Below, in pieces: positions 1 through 7,983 of a stretch of DNA of 33,444 nucleotides. The stretch's first letter is position 1; every line of letters starts with the position of its first letter. Source of the DNA: Cytophagaceae bacterium. GTDB lineage: Bacteria > Bacteroidota > Bacteroidia > Cytophagales > Cytophagaceae. The notes below the pieces were generated by a model that saw only the letters and a program-made list of their open reading frames with translations, was not told the origin of the DNA and did not search any database. The DNA is taken from the NCBI GenBank assembly GCA_014376985.1, contig JACMQM010000298.1, positions 1-33,444 on the forward strand, in the 5' to 3' direction. A program made the position numbers and the translations under genes.

Positions 1-534
1 AGAGTCTGTCAAACGAGGTAAAATATAAACCAAAGATACAAACGCGGGAAAGGCAAAGATATTAAACACTGCACTGATGCGTGCGCGTTGCTCTTCATCT
101 TGTATAGACCCTCTCAACACGATGTAAGCAGAATAAATCAACATACCAATCGCCGCCGCATTAAGCTTTGGATCCGGCGTCCAGTAAGCACCCCAGGTAG
201 ACTTGGCCCAAACCATTCCAGTCAGAATTCCTAAGACACCAAAGCAAAGTCCCATGTTTGTATATTCTACCGAACGGATATCATGCCATTGCTTATTGCT
301 TGTACTGCGCAGATAAATGATGGCCTGAATGAAAGCGATCATTAGAAATGCTGTCATTCCAAACCACATTGGTACATGAAAGTACAGGTTACGAATGGTT
401 TCATTCAGAATAGGCAATCGTGGAACATTGCTGGTAAAGCCTTTCAGAACGACAAACAGCAGCAGAAGGAAACTCGTTATTTTCCACCAGGCCAACGGAG
501 AGCGATTGTTGAAGAACGTTTGATTGATACTCAT
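1..534 (-). CDS. ccmC: Heme exporter / cytochrome c biogenesis protein CcmC (CcsA family), C-terminus truncated by the window edge
   Basis: Own translation from the ATG at 534 (minus): MSINQTFFNNRSPLAWWKITSF...NLYFHVPMWFGMTAFL...MVWAKSTWGAYWTPDPKLNA. The WGAYWTPDPK heme-handling WWD-like region and HVP motif are typical of CcmC. It is adjacent to ccmB. It is absent from the ORF track because it is open-ended. Confidence 0.9.
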   Translation of the reverse strand, partial: MSINQTFFNNRSPLAWWKITSFLLLLFVVLKGFTSNVPRLPILNETIRNLYFHVPMWFGMTAFLMIAFIQAIIYLRSTSNKQWHDIRSVEYTNMGLCFGVLGILTGMVWAKSTWGAYWTPDPKLNAAAIGMLIYSAYIVLRGSIQDEEQRARISAVFNIFAFPAFVSLVYILPRLTDS

Positions 535-652
535 GGTATTTAACTCAGATTATGCATTAGAGTACTAGGATTATTTGACCATCGTATGTGTTTTATAATA
601 CAAATGATTTCAATTATTCATAGGATACTAATGGGCTAAAGCACAATATAGT

Positions 653-1327
653 TTAAGCCTTCCAAAGGTAAGGAAATAAGAGATAAGAAACAGCTACCGT
701 AATGACATTCAATGCGGCCAATAATATTAGTTCGTCCCAGGAAACCGAACGATCGAGCCCATCCATAGCAGCCTTGGAAGCCTTGACAGCCATGATAATG
801 AGTGGAATGAGAATGGGAAAACTGAGAATAGCAGATAAACTGAAATTGCCTCCTGCTTTATAAGCAATTCCTGCGGACATCGTGATGACAGCGGCAAAGC
901 CACCTACAGCAAACATCTGTATCAGAAGGAATAAGGCAATATCCTGAACAGGAGAATCGAATACGATACCAAACAGCAGCCAGGAGACCAAAGAAACGGC
1001 TACTGATAATACCATGTGGTAAACTAATTTAGATAAGATCAGAGATTCAGCGGAAACGAGCGTTCCATAAAATAGGACCCTGCCGGCAGTTTCTCCAAGA
1101 AAAGCTTTGGCGACCGTATTGAACGTAGTGAAGGTCAGCAACAACCAGTACACTGACAGCCAGACAAAAGGACTCAGAGCGGAAGATTTTCCCAGAAAAC
1201 TATAATACATGATGAAAATCGTACTTCCCAGGTACAGCAGAAGACTCTGGAAAATATGGCGGTTTTTCCATTCCAGGGAGAATTCCTTTTGTAGCAGTAC
1301 TATGGTTTCTTTGATGATCAAGCGCAA
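653..1327 (-). CDS. ccmB: Heme exporter protein CcmB
   Basis: 224-aa multi-TM protein with CcmB-like features (FNTVAKAFLGETAGRVLFYGTLVSAESLILSKLVYH); directly upstream of ccmC. Confidence 0.85.
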   Translation of the reverse strand: MRLIIKETIVLLQKEFSLEWKNRHIFQSLLLYLGSTIFIMYYSFLGKSSALSPFVWLSVYWLLLTFTTFNTVAKAFLGETAGRVLFYGTLVSAESLILSKLVYHMVLSVAVSLVSWLLFGIVFDSPVQDIALFLLIQMFAVGGFAAVITMSAGIAYKAGGNFSLSAILSFPILIPLIIMAVKASKAAMDGLDRSVSWDELILLAALNVITVAVSYLLFPYLWKA

Positions 1328-1472
1328 GTGTGTAAGACTTGGGCAAAATTACGTCAGGGATCGCAAATAGCCACGGTATTTGGAGGATATTTTTGGGATT
1401 TTGTGGGAGATGATGATAGGAGAAGTGATCATGAATATTTTTTGAATTTTTGAATTTAGAGATCAATAGTGA

Positions 1473-1727
1473 AATAATTAGGGCGTTCCCTTCGGGCCGG
1501 GCTTTCGCCACTCGGTTTTTTTGGACTTAGGCTTTGTGTTTCATACCATTTTCTCGAATCCAAAGAAAAAGAACTCAAACAATGGCTCAATCCCTAACGC
1601 GAAGGGCATTATATAAGTATTGTGAAATTTTGCGTTAGGGATTGAGCCATTGTCTGAGCTCTTCCCGCTTTTTCAGCGGGAAGAGCAAGTGGCGAAAGCC
1701 CGGCCCGAAGGGAACGCCCTAATTATT
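1473..1727. repeat. Inverted pair (tail-to-tail) of the GCGTTAGGGATTGAGCC...GGAACGCCC repeat family; 255-bp potential cruciform
   Basis: Perfect 40-bp inverted repeat 1473-1512 / 1688-1727 (AATAATTAGGGCGTTCCCTTCGGGCCGGGCTTTCGCCACT) plus a perfect inner 21-bp inverted repeat 1580-1600 / 1632-1652 (CAATGGCTCAATCCCTAACGC). Units at 1481-1600 (-) and 1632-1719 (+). Confidence 0.95.
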
Positions 1728-1863
1728 GCTGTGAAACAGAAAGCTTAACATTTCTCCTAAAACTTTACATCATATTATTATTCCAAACCCATCCCTCACC
1801 TCATACTATAAATCCATCTCAACTTACTGACCACTGACCACTAACAACTTTCTAACTATTTTA

Positions 1864-1871
1864 TATCTTTG
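1864..1871 (+). promoter_or_regulatory. Bacteroidetes-type -7 box (TAnnTTTG) for pheS
   Basis: TATCTTTG immediately upstream of the ATG at 1878. Confidence 0.5.
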
Positions 1872-1877
1872 TATCCT

Positions 1878-2903
1878 ATGTTGGAAAAGATTAAAGAGTT
1901 AAACAAACAGATCGAAGACTTTAAGATAGAGTCTAAGGAACAGTTGGAAAATTTCCGACTGGAATTCATCAGCCGCAAGGGCAAGGTGACATTACTGTTT
2001 GACGATTTTAAAAATGTGGCGCCTGAGCTGAAAAAGCAAATGGGTCTGGAGTTGAACAAATTGAAAGTTGCCGCGCAGTCTAAGTTTGATGCGTTGCAAG
2101 AAAATATGGGAACCAATAAGGTTCAGGGCAAAAACGAGGGAGCTGATTTAACACTTCCTGTAGTTCCTCATGCTTTGGGATCTCTGCATCCATTGAATGT
2201 AGTGAAGAATCGCATGATTGAAATTTTCGAACGCATGGGTTTTAATCTTTCTGAAGGACCTGAGATCGAAGACGACTGGCATAACTTTACGGCTTTGAAT
2301 TTCCCGGAAGACCATCCCGCAAGAGAAATGCAGGATACTTTCTTCGTGCAAAAAAATCCAGACATCGCTTTGCGTACGCATACTTCATCGGTACAAGTTC
2401 GTACGATGGAAACTCAAAAACCTCCTATCCGTACGATTTCCCCGGGTAGAGTATATCGAAACGAAGCCATCTCTGCACGCGCGCATTGTATGTTCCATCA
2501 GATCGAAGGAATGTACATCGATAAAAAAGTAAGTTTCGCAGATCTTAAAAATACGCTGTATCATTTCGTTAAAGAATTGTTTGATGAAGACACGAAGATC
2601 CGTTTCCGTCCATCGTATTTCCCATTCACTGAACCCAGCGCAGAAATAGATATCACGTGCAACATCTGTAAAGGCAAGGGCTGTAACATCTGTAAATATT
2701 CCGGTTGGGTAGAAATCGGAGGCAGCGGCATGATGGATCCGAACGTATTGACCAATTGCGGCATCGATCCGAACGAATATACTGGCTTCGCTTTTGGTAT
2801 GGGTATCGAACGTGTGACCATGTTGAAATATCAAATCAGAGACTTGAGATTGTTTACTGAAAATGACATTCGTTTCCTGAGACAATTTAAAGGCGCGGAA
2901 TAA
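1878..2903 (+). CDS. pheS: Phenylalanine--tRNA ligase alpha subunit
   Basis: Class II aaRS motifs (FERMGFNLSEGPEIEDDWHNFTALNFPEDHPAREMQDTFF, RVYRNEAISARAHCMFHQIEG, GFAFGMGIERVTMLKYQIRDLR). The ORF track starts at TTG 1869; the first ATG (MLEKIKELN) is 1878. Confidence 0.97.
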   Translation: MLEKIKELNKQIEDFKIESKEQLENFRLEFISRKGKVTLLFDDFKNVAPELKKQMGLELNKLKVAAQSKFDALQENMGTNKVQGKNEGADLTLPVVPHALGSLHPLNVVKNRMIEIFERMGFNLSEGPEIEDDWHNFTALNFPEDHPAREMQDTFFVQKNPDIALRTHTSSVQVRTMETQKPPIRTISPGRVYRNEAISARAHCMFHQIEGMYIDKKVSFADLKNTLYHFVKELFDEDTKIRFRPSYFPFTEPSAEIDITCNICKGKGCNICKYSGWVEIGGSGMMDPNVLTNCGIDPNEYTGFAFGMGIERVTMLKYQIRDLRLFTENDIRFLRQFKGAE

Positions 2904-2906
2904 TTT

Positions 2907-2978
2907 AAGAGATGAGAAATGTGAAATGAGATATAGACAGCTTGTAATCATTTCACATTTCACATTTCTCATTTCTTG
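2907..2978 (+). terminator. Hairpin downstream of pheS with a 7-bp slipped repeat in the right arm
   Basis: AAGAGATGAGAAATGTGAAATGA (2907-2929) is complementary to TCATTTCACATTTC[ACATTTC]TCATTTCTT (2949-2978), followed by a short T-tract (ATTTTT). Confidence 0.5.
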
Positions 2979-3012
2979 ATATTTTTACCATAAGTTTCTT
3001 TACTACTCCTCT

Positions 3013-3921
3013 ATGAAAAAACTCCTCTTACTCCTCACCCTTCACTGCTCACTCTTCACTGCACTGCAGGCGCAAAAATCTTCCTTTCCTGTAATCGGCT
3101 ACTATGCTTCCTGGAGCGGAGAACCGGAGGACATACAATATGACAAACTCACTCAGGTTAATTTCTCTTTCGCTTTTCCCAACAGTGACGGAACGGTTCG
3201 ACTGACAGATACGGATAAGTTGATGTCGCTAGTAGAACTGGCACATGAGCAACATGTAAAAGTATACTTGGCCATTGGAGGTTGGGATCTTGGAGAAGGC
3301 GGCGGCAATGATGCGATCTTTGAAACGATGGCTTCTAAAGAAGCAAGCAGAAAAAAATTCGCTTCGTCATTATTGTTTCTCATCAAAGAATACGAATTAG
3401 ATGGTATCGACATCGACTGGGAGTATCCCGATTCAAAAGAAACTTTTTTATTGTTGATGAAAGAAATCTATCCAGCACTACAAGCTAAAAACAAAAAAAT
3501 CAGTGTGGCTGTTGCCGGAGAAGGTGTACATGGTGATGCTATATCCGCAGAATCTTTCCCATATTTTGACTACCTCAACATCATGGCCTATGATGGAGGC
3601 ACGCCACATTCACCTTATAGCTACGCCATTAAATGTTTAGACTATTGGAGTTTGAAAGGATGTCCAAAAGAAAAAATGGTTTTGGGTCTACCCTTCTATG
3701 GTAAAGATCCAAATACTGATTATAAGGTAATCATAGAAGGCGAACCTAACGCGTACAACATGGACAATATTGACAACTTGCATTACAATGGTATTCCAAC
3801 GATCAAAAAGAAAACATTACTCGCTAAGGAAAGAGGAGCAGGTGTTATGATTTGGGAACTTAGTCAGGATACAACTAATCAATACTCTTTATTGAAAGCG
3901 ATACAAGATGCTTTGAAATAA
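3013..3921 (+). CDS. Glycoside hydrolase family 18 protein (chitinase-like), secreted
   Basis: GH18 signature DGIDIDWEYPD (DxxDxDxE), VIGYYASW and LNIMAYD; N-terminal signal peptide MKKLLLLLTLHCSLFTALQAQ. Confidence 0.93.
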   Translation: MKKLLLLLTLHCSLFTALQAQKSSFPVIGYYASWSGEPEDIQYDKLTQVNFSFAFPNSDGTVRLTDTDKLMSLVELAHEQHVKVYLAIGGWDLGEGGGNDAIFETMASKEASRKKFASSLLFLIKEYELDGIDIDWEYPDSKETFLLLMKEIYPALQAKNKKISVAVAGEGVHGDAISAESFPYFDYLNIMAYDGGTPHSPYSYAIKCLDYWSLKGCPKEKMVLGLPFYGKDPNTDYKVIIEGEPNAYNMDNIDNLHYNGIPTIKKKTLLAKERGAGVMIWELSQDTTNQYSLLKAIQDALK

Positions 3922-3945
3922 AAAGAACCGAAATAATAAGATAAG

Positions 3946-4004
3946 AGCGAAGAGTATAGAAAGAGAGCGAAAAACGATCGGTGCCTCTTTCTACACTCTT
4001 CGCT
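3946..4004 (+). terminator. Intrinsic terminator downstream of the GH18 gene
   Basis: 20-bp stem with one mismatch, AGCGAAGAGTATAGAAAGAG (3946-3965) / CTCTTTCTACACTCTTCGCT (3985-4004), followed by TTTTTT. Confidence 0.85.
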
Positions 4005-4067
4005 TTTTTTGGCACCTATCTTGTCTTTTGTAGCATGTATTCAATGTTTCACTAAACTTGTACAACT

Positions 4068-4496
4068 ATGAAAACGGTAGATTTAGAAAAAGAAAATACA
4101 ACAGGGCAAAACACAAACGGTGTAAATGCAAATTTCCCTGTAAGGCTGCTGACGGCTACTTCCATCATTGGAGATAGCGTTCAAAATCGCTCAGGTGATG
4201 ATTTAGGAAAGATAAAAGACATCATGGTGAATGTCAGAAGAGGCACTATTGAATATGTAGTATTAGAATTCGGAGGCTTCCTTGGTGTAGGTGAAAAATA
4301 TTTCGCGGTTCCATTTGAAGCGCTTGAATTGAAAGCGGGCAAACAAGTGTACGTTTTGGATAAAGATAAAGACTTTCTTAAAAATGCTCCTGGATTTAAC
4401 AAAGAACACTGGCCAGGCACAAACAGTCAACATTACGCTGAAGTAACAGGCTATTGGGGCGATTTCATGGGCCCAAGTGTTGGCGGTGGAGTATAA
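4068..4496 (+). CDS. PRC-barrel domain-containing protein
   Basis: IGDSVQNRSGDDLGKIKDIMVNVRRGTIEYVVLEFGGFLGVGEKYFAVPFEAL is a typical PRC-barrel sequence. Confidence 0.85.
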   Translation: MKTVDLEKENTTGQNTNGVNANFPVRLLTATSIIGDSVQNRSGDDLGKIKDIMVNVRRGTIEYVVLEFGGFLGVGEKYFAVPFEALELKAGKQVYVLDKDKDFLKNAPGFNKEHWPGTNSQHYAEVTGYWGDFMGPSVGGGV

Positions 4497-4504
4497 AGAA
4501 TAAA

Positions 4505-4556
4505 ATTTCTACAATAAAAAAGGGAGTATAAATACTCCCTTTTTTATTGTAGAAAT
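4505..4556. terminator. Bidirectional terminator between convergent genes
   Basis: Perfect 24-bp stem ATTTCTACAATAAAAAAGGGAGTA / TACTCCCTTTTTTATTGTAGAAAT with TAAA loop; A-tract and T-tract on opposite sides of the GC core. Confidence 0.9.
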
Positions 4557-4585
4557 AGCTCGCGCTTTGAGCAATAACTTCGCAA

Positions 4586-5506
4586 TTACATTCTACTCTT
4601 TTTGCCTATTCCAAATGTTCTGGAAATATTAAATCCGAATTTGAATTGTCCCTTTGCCCATGAGTCGGTGCTATTTGCTAAATAAGAATTTTCGATGATC
4701 GCGGGATTATTAGTAAAATGTAAATGAAACACATGACCGCCTGTCTCTATTTCAATGCCTAAACCTAATGGTGGAAAATATAAATCTTTGTTTTCCGAAC
4801 GAAAACCTGAAAATATCAGGTAGTAATCTGCTAATAACGCGAAACGCTTGGTTAGTTTTAATCTTACTCCTGTCCCTAATACAAACAAATCGTTTTCATC
4901 TCTTGGATTTGAAACGAAATTGCGATGCAAAAAAGCAGGCATCAATTGCCAAGACAAACGGTTATTAAACCTTCTCGCAATCATAACTTCATAGGTATAA
5001 GATAATCGATTATTAAAATCACTGCTATATGGACCGTTGATGTCGTCTGTTGCGGTCATAGCGGCGTTGGCAAATACAGTTAGACTTACAGGAACTGTAT
5101 TGTCTTCTGTCTGATACAAGACCCTGTACTTTAAATAAGTATCTATCATTTCTCCAATTTTGCTCCGGCCCGCACCCACCGTCAATCTTTCATTTACTCC
5201 ATATTCAAAAGCGATACGAATGTCGGATGCGTTGTCTAAACCAAAGATAGTATGACCACCGCCTTTAACACCCGCATTTCCAAAATGATGAGTTACTCTG
5301 AAATCAAGGTGATGCGCTTTAACTGTTTCTACCGAATGGCTGTTAACGATTCGCGTTGTTTTAAAAGTCGGTAATGCTCTTGCTGATTTTACCGGAATGC
5401 TGTCTAAACTGGCTAATAAATCATCTTGGGCTAATACCTCTAAACTGATCAAAAAAGAGAAAGCAGTCAAAAACAGAAAACTACTTTTTACGAATAAATT
5501 CTGCAT
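4586..5506 (-). CDS. DUF5777-type predicted outer-membrane beta-barrel protein
   Basis: Signal peptide (MQNLFVKSSFLFLTAFSFLISLEVLAQ); ALPTFKTTRIVNSHSVETVKAHHLDFRVTHHFGNAG and alternating beta-strand pattern resemble the DUF5777 family. Confidence 0.75.
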   Translation of the reverse strand: MQNLFVKSSFLFLTAFSFLISLEVLAQDDLLASLDSIPVKSARALPTFKTTRIVNSHSVETVKAHHLDFRVTHHFGNAGVKGGGHTIFGLDNASDIRIAFEYGVNERLTVGAGRSKIGEMIDTYLKYRVLYQTEDNTVPVSLTVFANAAMTATDDINGPYSSDFNNRLSYTYEVMIARRFNNRLSWQLMPAFLHRNFVSNPRDENDLFVLGTGVRLKLTKRFALLADYYLIFSGFRSENKDLYFPPLGLGIEIETGGHVFHLHFTNNPAIIENSYLANSTDSWAKGQFKFGFNISRTFGIGKKSRM

Positions 5507-6038
5507 GTAACGTTACTTTAATGGTTTGTGAAATATTAGAAAGTTTATCGTTTGGAATGTCAATCTTATGATCCGCAACTGGCATCATGAATTCAGAATC
5601 CAGGAAAAGACGTCCGGCTTTATTCTCTATCACACCGGTGAATTTTCTTGGCTTTGAAATACCATGCACGTCAAGCGTACCTTCTACAGTAACCGGGTAT
5701 CGCCCTTCTTTAGTCAGGTCTACCTCGTCCAAAATTTTCCCTTTGAAAATTCCATAAGGGAATTTATTGCTGTCCATGTAATTTTCATTGAAATGCTCTT
5801 CCATCAATGAATTTTTGAAACGAAAAGAAAGAATAGAAATTTTAAATGCGATATCTCTGTTCGTGGCATTGATAGCAGCAGTAGAGCCTGTAGTAGAAGT
5901 AGCGTCAATATTCTCTATCCTTGCTTCAGAAAAGAATGCAGTTTTCATCTTATCCGCTAAAAATATAACATTTTGTGAAAAAGCTTCCCCTAACGTCAAG
6001 AAGAAAAAGCTTAATAGGATTATAATATTTCGTTTCAT
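5481..6038 (-). CDS. YceI family periplasmic protein
   Basis: Signal peptide plus YceI-like pattern (TAFFSEARIENIDATS..., SLMEEHFNENYMDSNKFPYGIFKGKI, GTLDVHGISKPRKFTGVIE). Its 3' end overlaps the DUF5777 gene start by 26 nt. Confidence 0.85.
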   Translation of the reverse strand: MKRNIIILLSFFFLTLGEAFSQNVIFLADKMKTAFFSEARIENIDATSTTGSTAAINATNRDIAFKISILSFRFKNSLMEEHFNENYMDSNKFPYGIFKGKILDEVDLTKEGRYPVTVEGTLDVHGISKPRKFTGVIENKAGRLFLDSEFMMPVADHKIDIPNDKLSNISQTIKVTLHAEFIRKK

Positions 6039-6044
6039 AGTAGT

Positions 6045-6446
6045 TTAGTTTAACGGAGCACCTTGCCTAACCCAATTTTCGATTTTCCGAATAAGCGAAT
6101 CCGGAAGTGGGGCTCTTTCAAATGGCATAGCGGGAGATTCAATTCCTCTCAATCTAGCGGGCACTTTAGTGTAAGCAGGATTTGCAGTACTAGTTTCTGT
6201 TGCGTATCTCTTAAATTCACTAAAATCGTTAGTGCCCTGTAAAAAGAAAGCATACCCAGGCTTCTTTGGATTAGTAGCGGTATCAGAATGACAAGTCAGG
6301 CAATGGTTTATTAGAATAGGTTTAATCTCCGTTTGAAAATTAACCGTTGGACCAACCGGGCCCAAATCTTCCCCTTTATTGTATCTGCAAGCATTCAACA
6401 TAAGAATACAACCAAAAATGAACACTGGCCATTTTAAGTGTGACAT
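6045..6446 (-). CDS. Predicted lipoprotein c-type cytochrome-like protein
   Basis: Lipobox LNAC near the N-terminus; single heme c motif CLTCH; Met/Pro-rich C-terminus (GIESPAMPFERAPLPDSLIRKIENWVRQGAP). Confidence 0.82.
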   Translation of the reverse strand: MSHLKWPVFIFGCILMLNACRYNKGEDLGPVGPTVNFQTEIKPILINHCLTCHSDTATNPKKPGYAFFLQGTNDFSEFKRYATETSTANPAYTKVPARLRGIESPAMPFERAPLPDSLIRKIENWVRQGAPLN

Positions 6447-6493
6447 AAGTAATTATTTAAGATATAAATTAAGGTAATTGAATTAAAAAAATA

Positions 6494-6526
6494 ATAGGGG
6501 AATACAAAATTACTGTATTCCCCTAT
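6494..6526 (-). terminator. Intrinsic terminator after the CHRD gene
   Basis: 13-bp perfect stem ATAGGGGAATACA / TGTATTCCCCTAT, 7-nt loop, A/T-rich flanks giving a U-tract on the minus strand. Confidence 0.8.
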
Positions 6527-6543
6527 ATTTTTAATAAATATAA

Positions 6544-7722
6544 TTATTTAACCTGACCTCTCAACTCACCACTAGCATTTGTTGCAGTGTGAATGTTGAT
6601 GTAAGTATTACCTGCTTTCAAAGTTTGTGCATCCGTAGCAGAAACCGCATTAACTGTTCCTGTAGTAGTCACGTCACCAGCACCAGCAGCTGGAGTAGTT
6701 AATGTATACAACACAGCACCAGCAGCACCAATAGCACCAGCATGAAGATGTGCTCCATTAGCAGTCAACATATTCGTTATTAATACATAATCAAGCTTGC
6801 TTGATAAAGCGTTGTATGTAACATAAGCCTTACCAGAAGAAGATGCAGTCACTGCAGGTACTTCATTGGCACCAGACAAAGTAATGTTGTTATATACCCA
6901 CACATTCTCGTTAGCCAATTGCGCACGTACTTCGCCATTTCCATTAGCGGCAGTATGAACGTTTACATACATTTTACCGGCTTCAAGATTTGCTACCTGG
7001 GCATCAGTAAAGGCCAAAGTTGTTCCTGAAGTTGTTCCAGCAGCAGGAGTAGCTAATGTAAATACAACACCACCTGTAGCACCCGCTAAACCATCATGAA
7101 TATGAGCTCCATTTGGAGTTGTTCCTGAATACACGAAAGTATAATTCATGATTTTAGTAGACTTGTTGAATGTTCCGTAGAAAGTACCTGTTGAAGTTGT
7201 AGTAACAGCCGGAACCTGGTTAGCACCTGATAATGCATTTTGGTACAAAACGATATCGTTAGTTAAGATTTGTGCTCTCAATTCACCACCAGCGTTTCCA
7301 GAAGTGTGAATGTTAACATACAACTTACCTGCTAATAAATCTTCTTCCTGAGCATCAGTAAGAAGTACAGTAGCTTCAGCAGGAGATGATGTGGGTGTTC
7401 CTAAATCTATTGCAACAGCACCATTAACACCAGCAAATCCAGCATGAATATGCATGCCTGTAGGAGTAAGGTTTGAATAGCTAATTTTATAAGTAAGCTT
7501 ATTCGATGTTTTATTTAAAGATCCTTCAACAGTTCCCGATGCGGTAGTAGTTACTGCTGGATTTTCATTAGCACCTGATAATTTAGATTGTTTCAAAGTG
7601 ATCACTTCATCAGATGGAGCTGGAGCTGGATCATCAGATTTCTTTTTACAAGCTGTTGTTAAAAGAGAAATACAAAGCAAACCAAAAGTTGCTTTTTTAA
7701 GAATTAGAATGTGTTTTTTCAT
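6544..7722 (-). CDS. Lipoprotein with three tandem CHRD domains
   Basis: Lipobox LLTTAC; three LSGAN(E/Q)xPAVTxxxxG ... GxHxHxGxxGxxG ... LxAGxxYxNxHTxxNxxGExRxQ repeats. Confidence 0.9.
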   Translation of the reverse strand: MKKHILILKKATFGLLCISLLTTACKKKSDDPAPAPSDEVITLKQSKLSGANENPAVTTTASGTVEGSLNKTSNKLTYKISYSNLTPTGMHIHAGFAGVNGAVAIDLGTPTSSPAEATVLLTDAQEEDLLAGKLYVNIHTSGNAGGELRAQILTNDIVLYQNALSGANQVPAVTTTSTGTFYGTFNKSTKIMNYTFVYSGTTPNGAHIHDGLAGATGGVVFTLATPAAGTTSGTTLAFTDAQVANLEAGKMYVNVHTAANGNGEVRAQLANENVWVYNNITLSGANEVPAVTASSSGKAYVTYNALSSKLDYVLITNMLTANGAHLHAGAIGAAGAVLYTLTTPAAGAGDVTTTGTVNAVSATDAQTLKAGNTYINIHTATNASGELRGQVK

Positions 7723-7983
7723 AAATTTTTTTAGTTAAACGTTATATAATTTTCTCACTACCGTGATAAAGTTTCACGGATGCCATATTTACGGAACAAT
7801 TATATAATTGGATTTTATTTAGTAAAAAAAAGCTTGCTTGCTGTAACACTTATGCATCAAATGCTTGAAATTCGGCTTTAAAAGCAATAATAAGGTATAA
7901 ATAAAATCTTTTTTTGAAAGGGTATTCTGATTCTATTAATAAAACGTTATAACATTAATAAAGATAGATATTGGCCAATTCGA

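Noticed and set aside
1200-1511. 103-aa minus-strand ORF starting in the repeat and overlapping ccmB
   Set aside because: Its N-terminus (MAKARPEGNALI) is translation of the repeat arm; it overlaps ccmB out of frame and has no domain.
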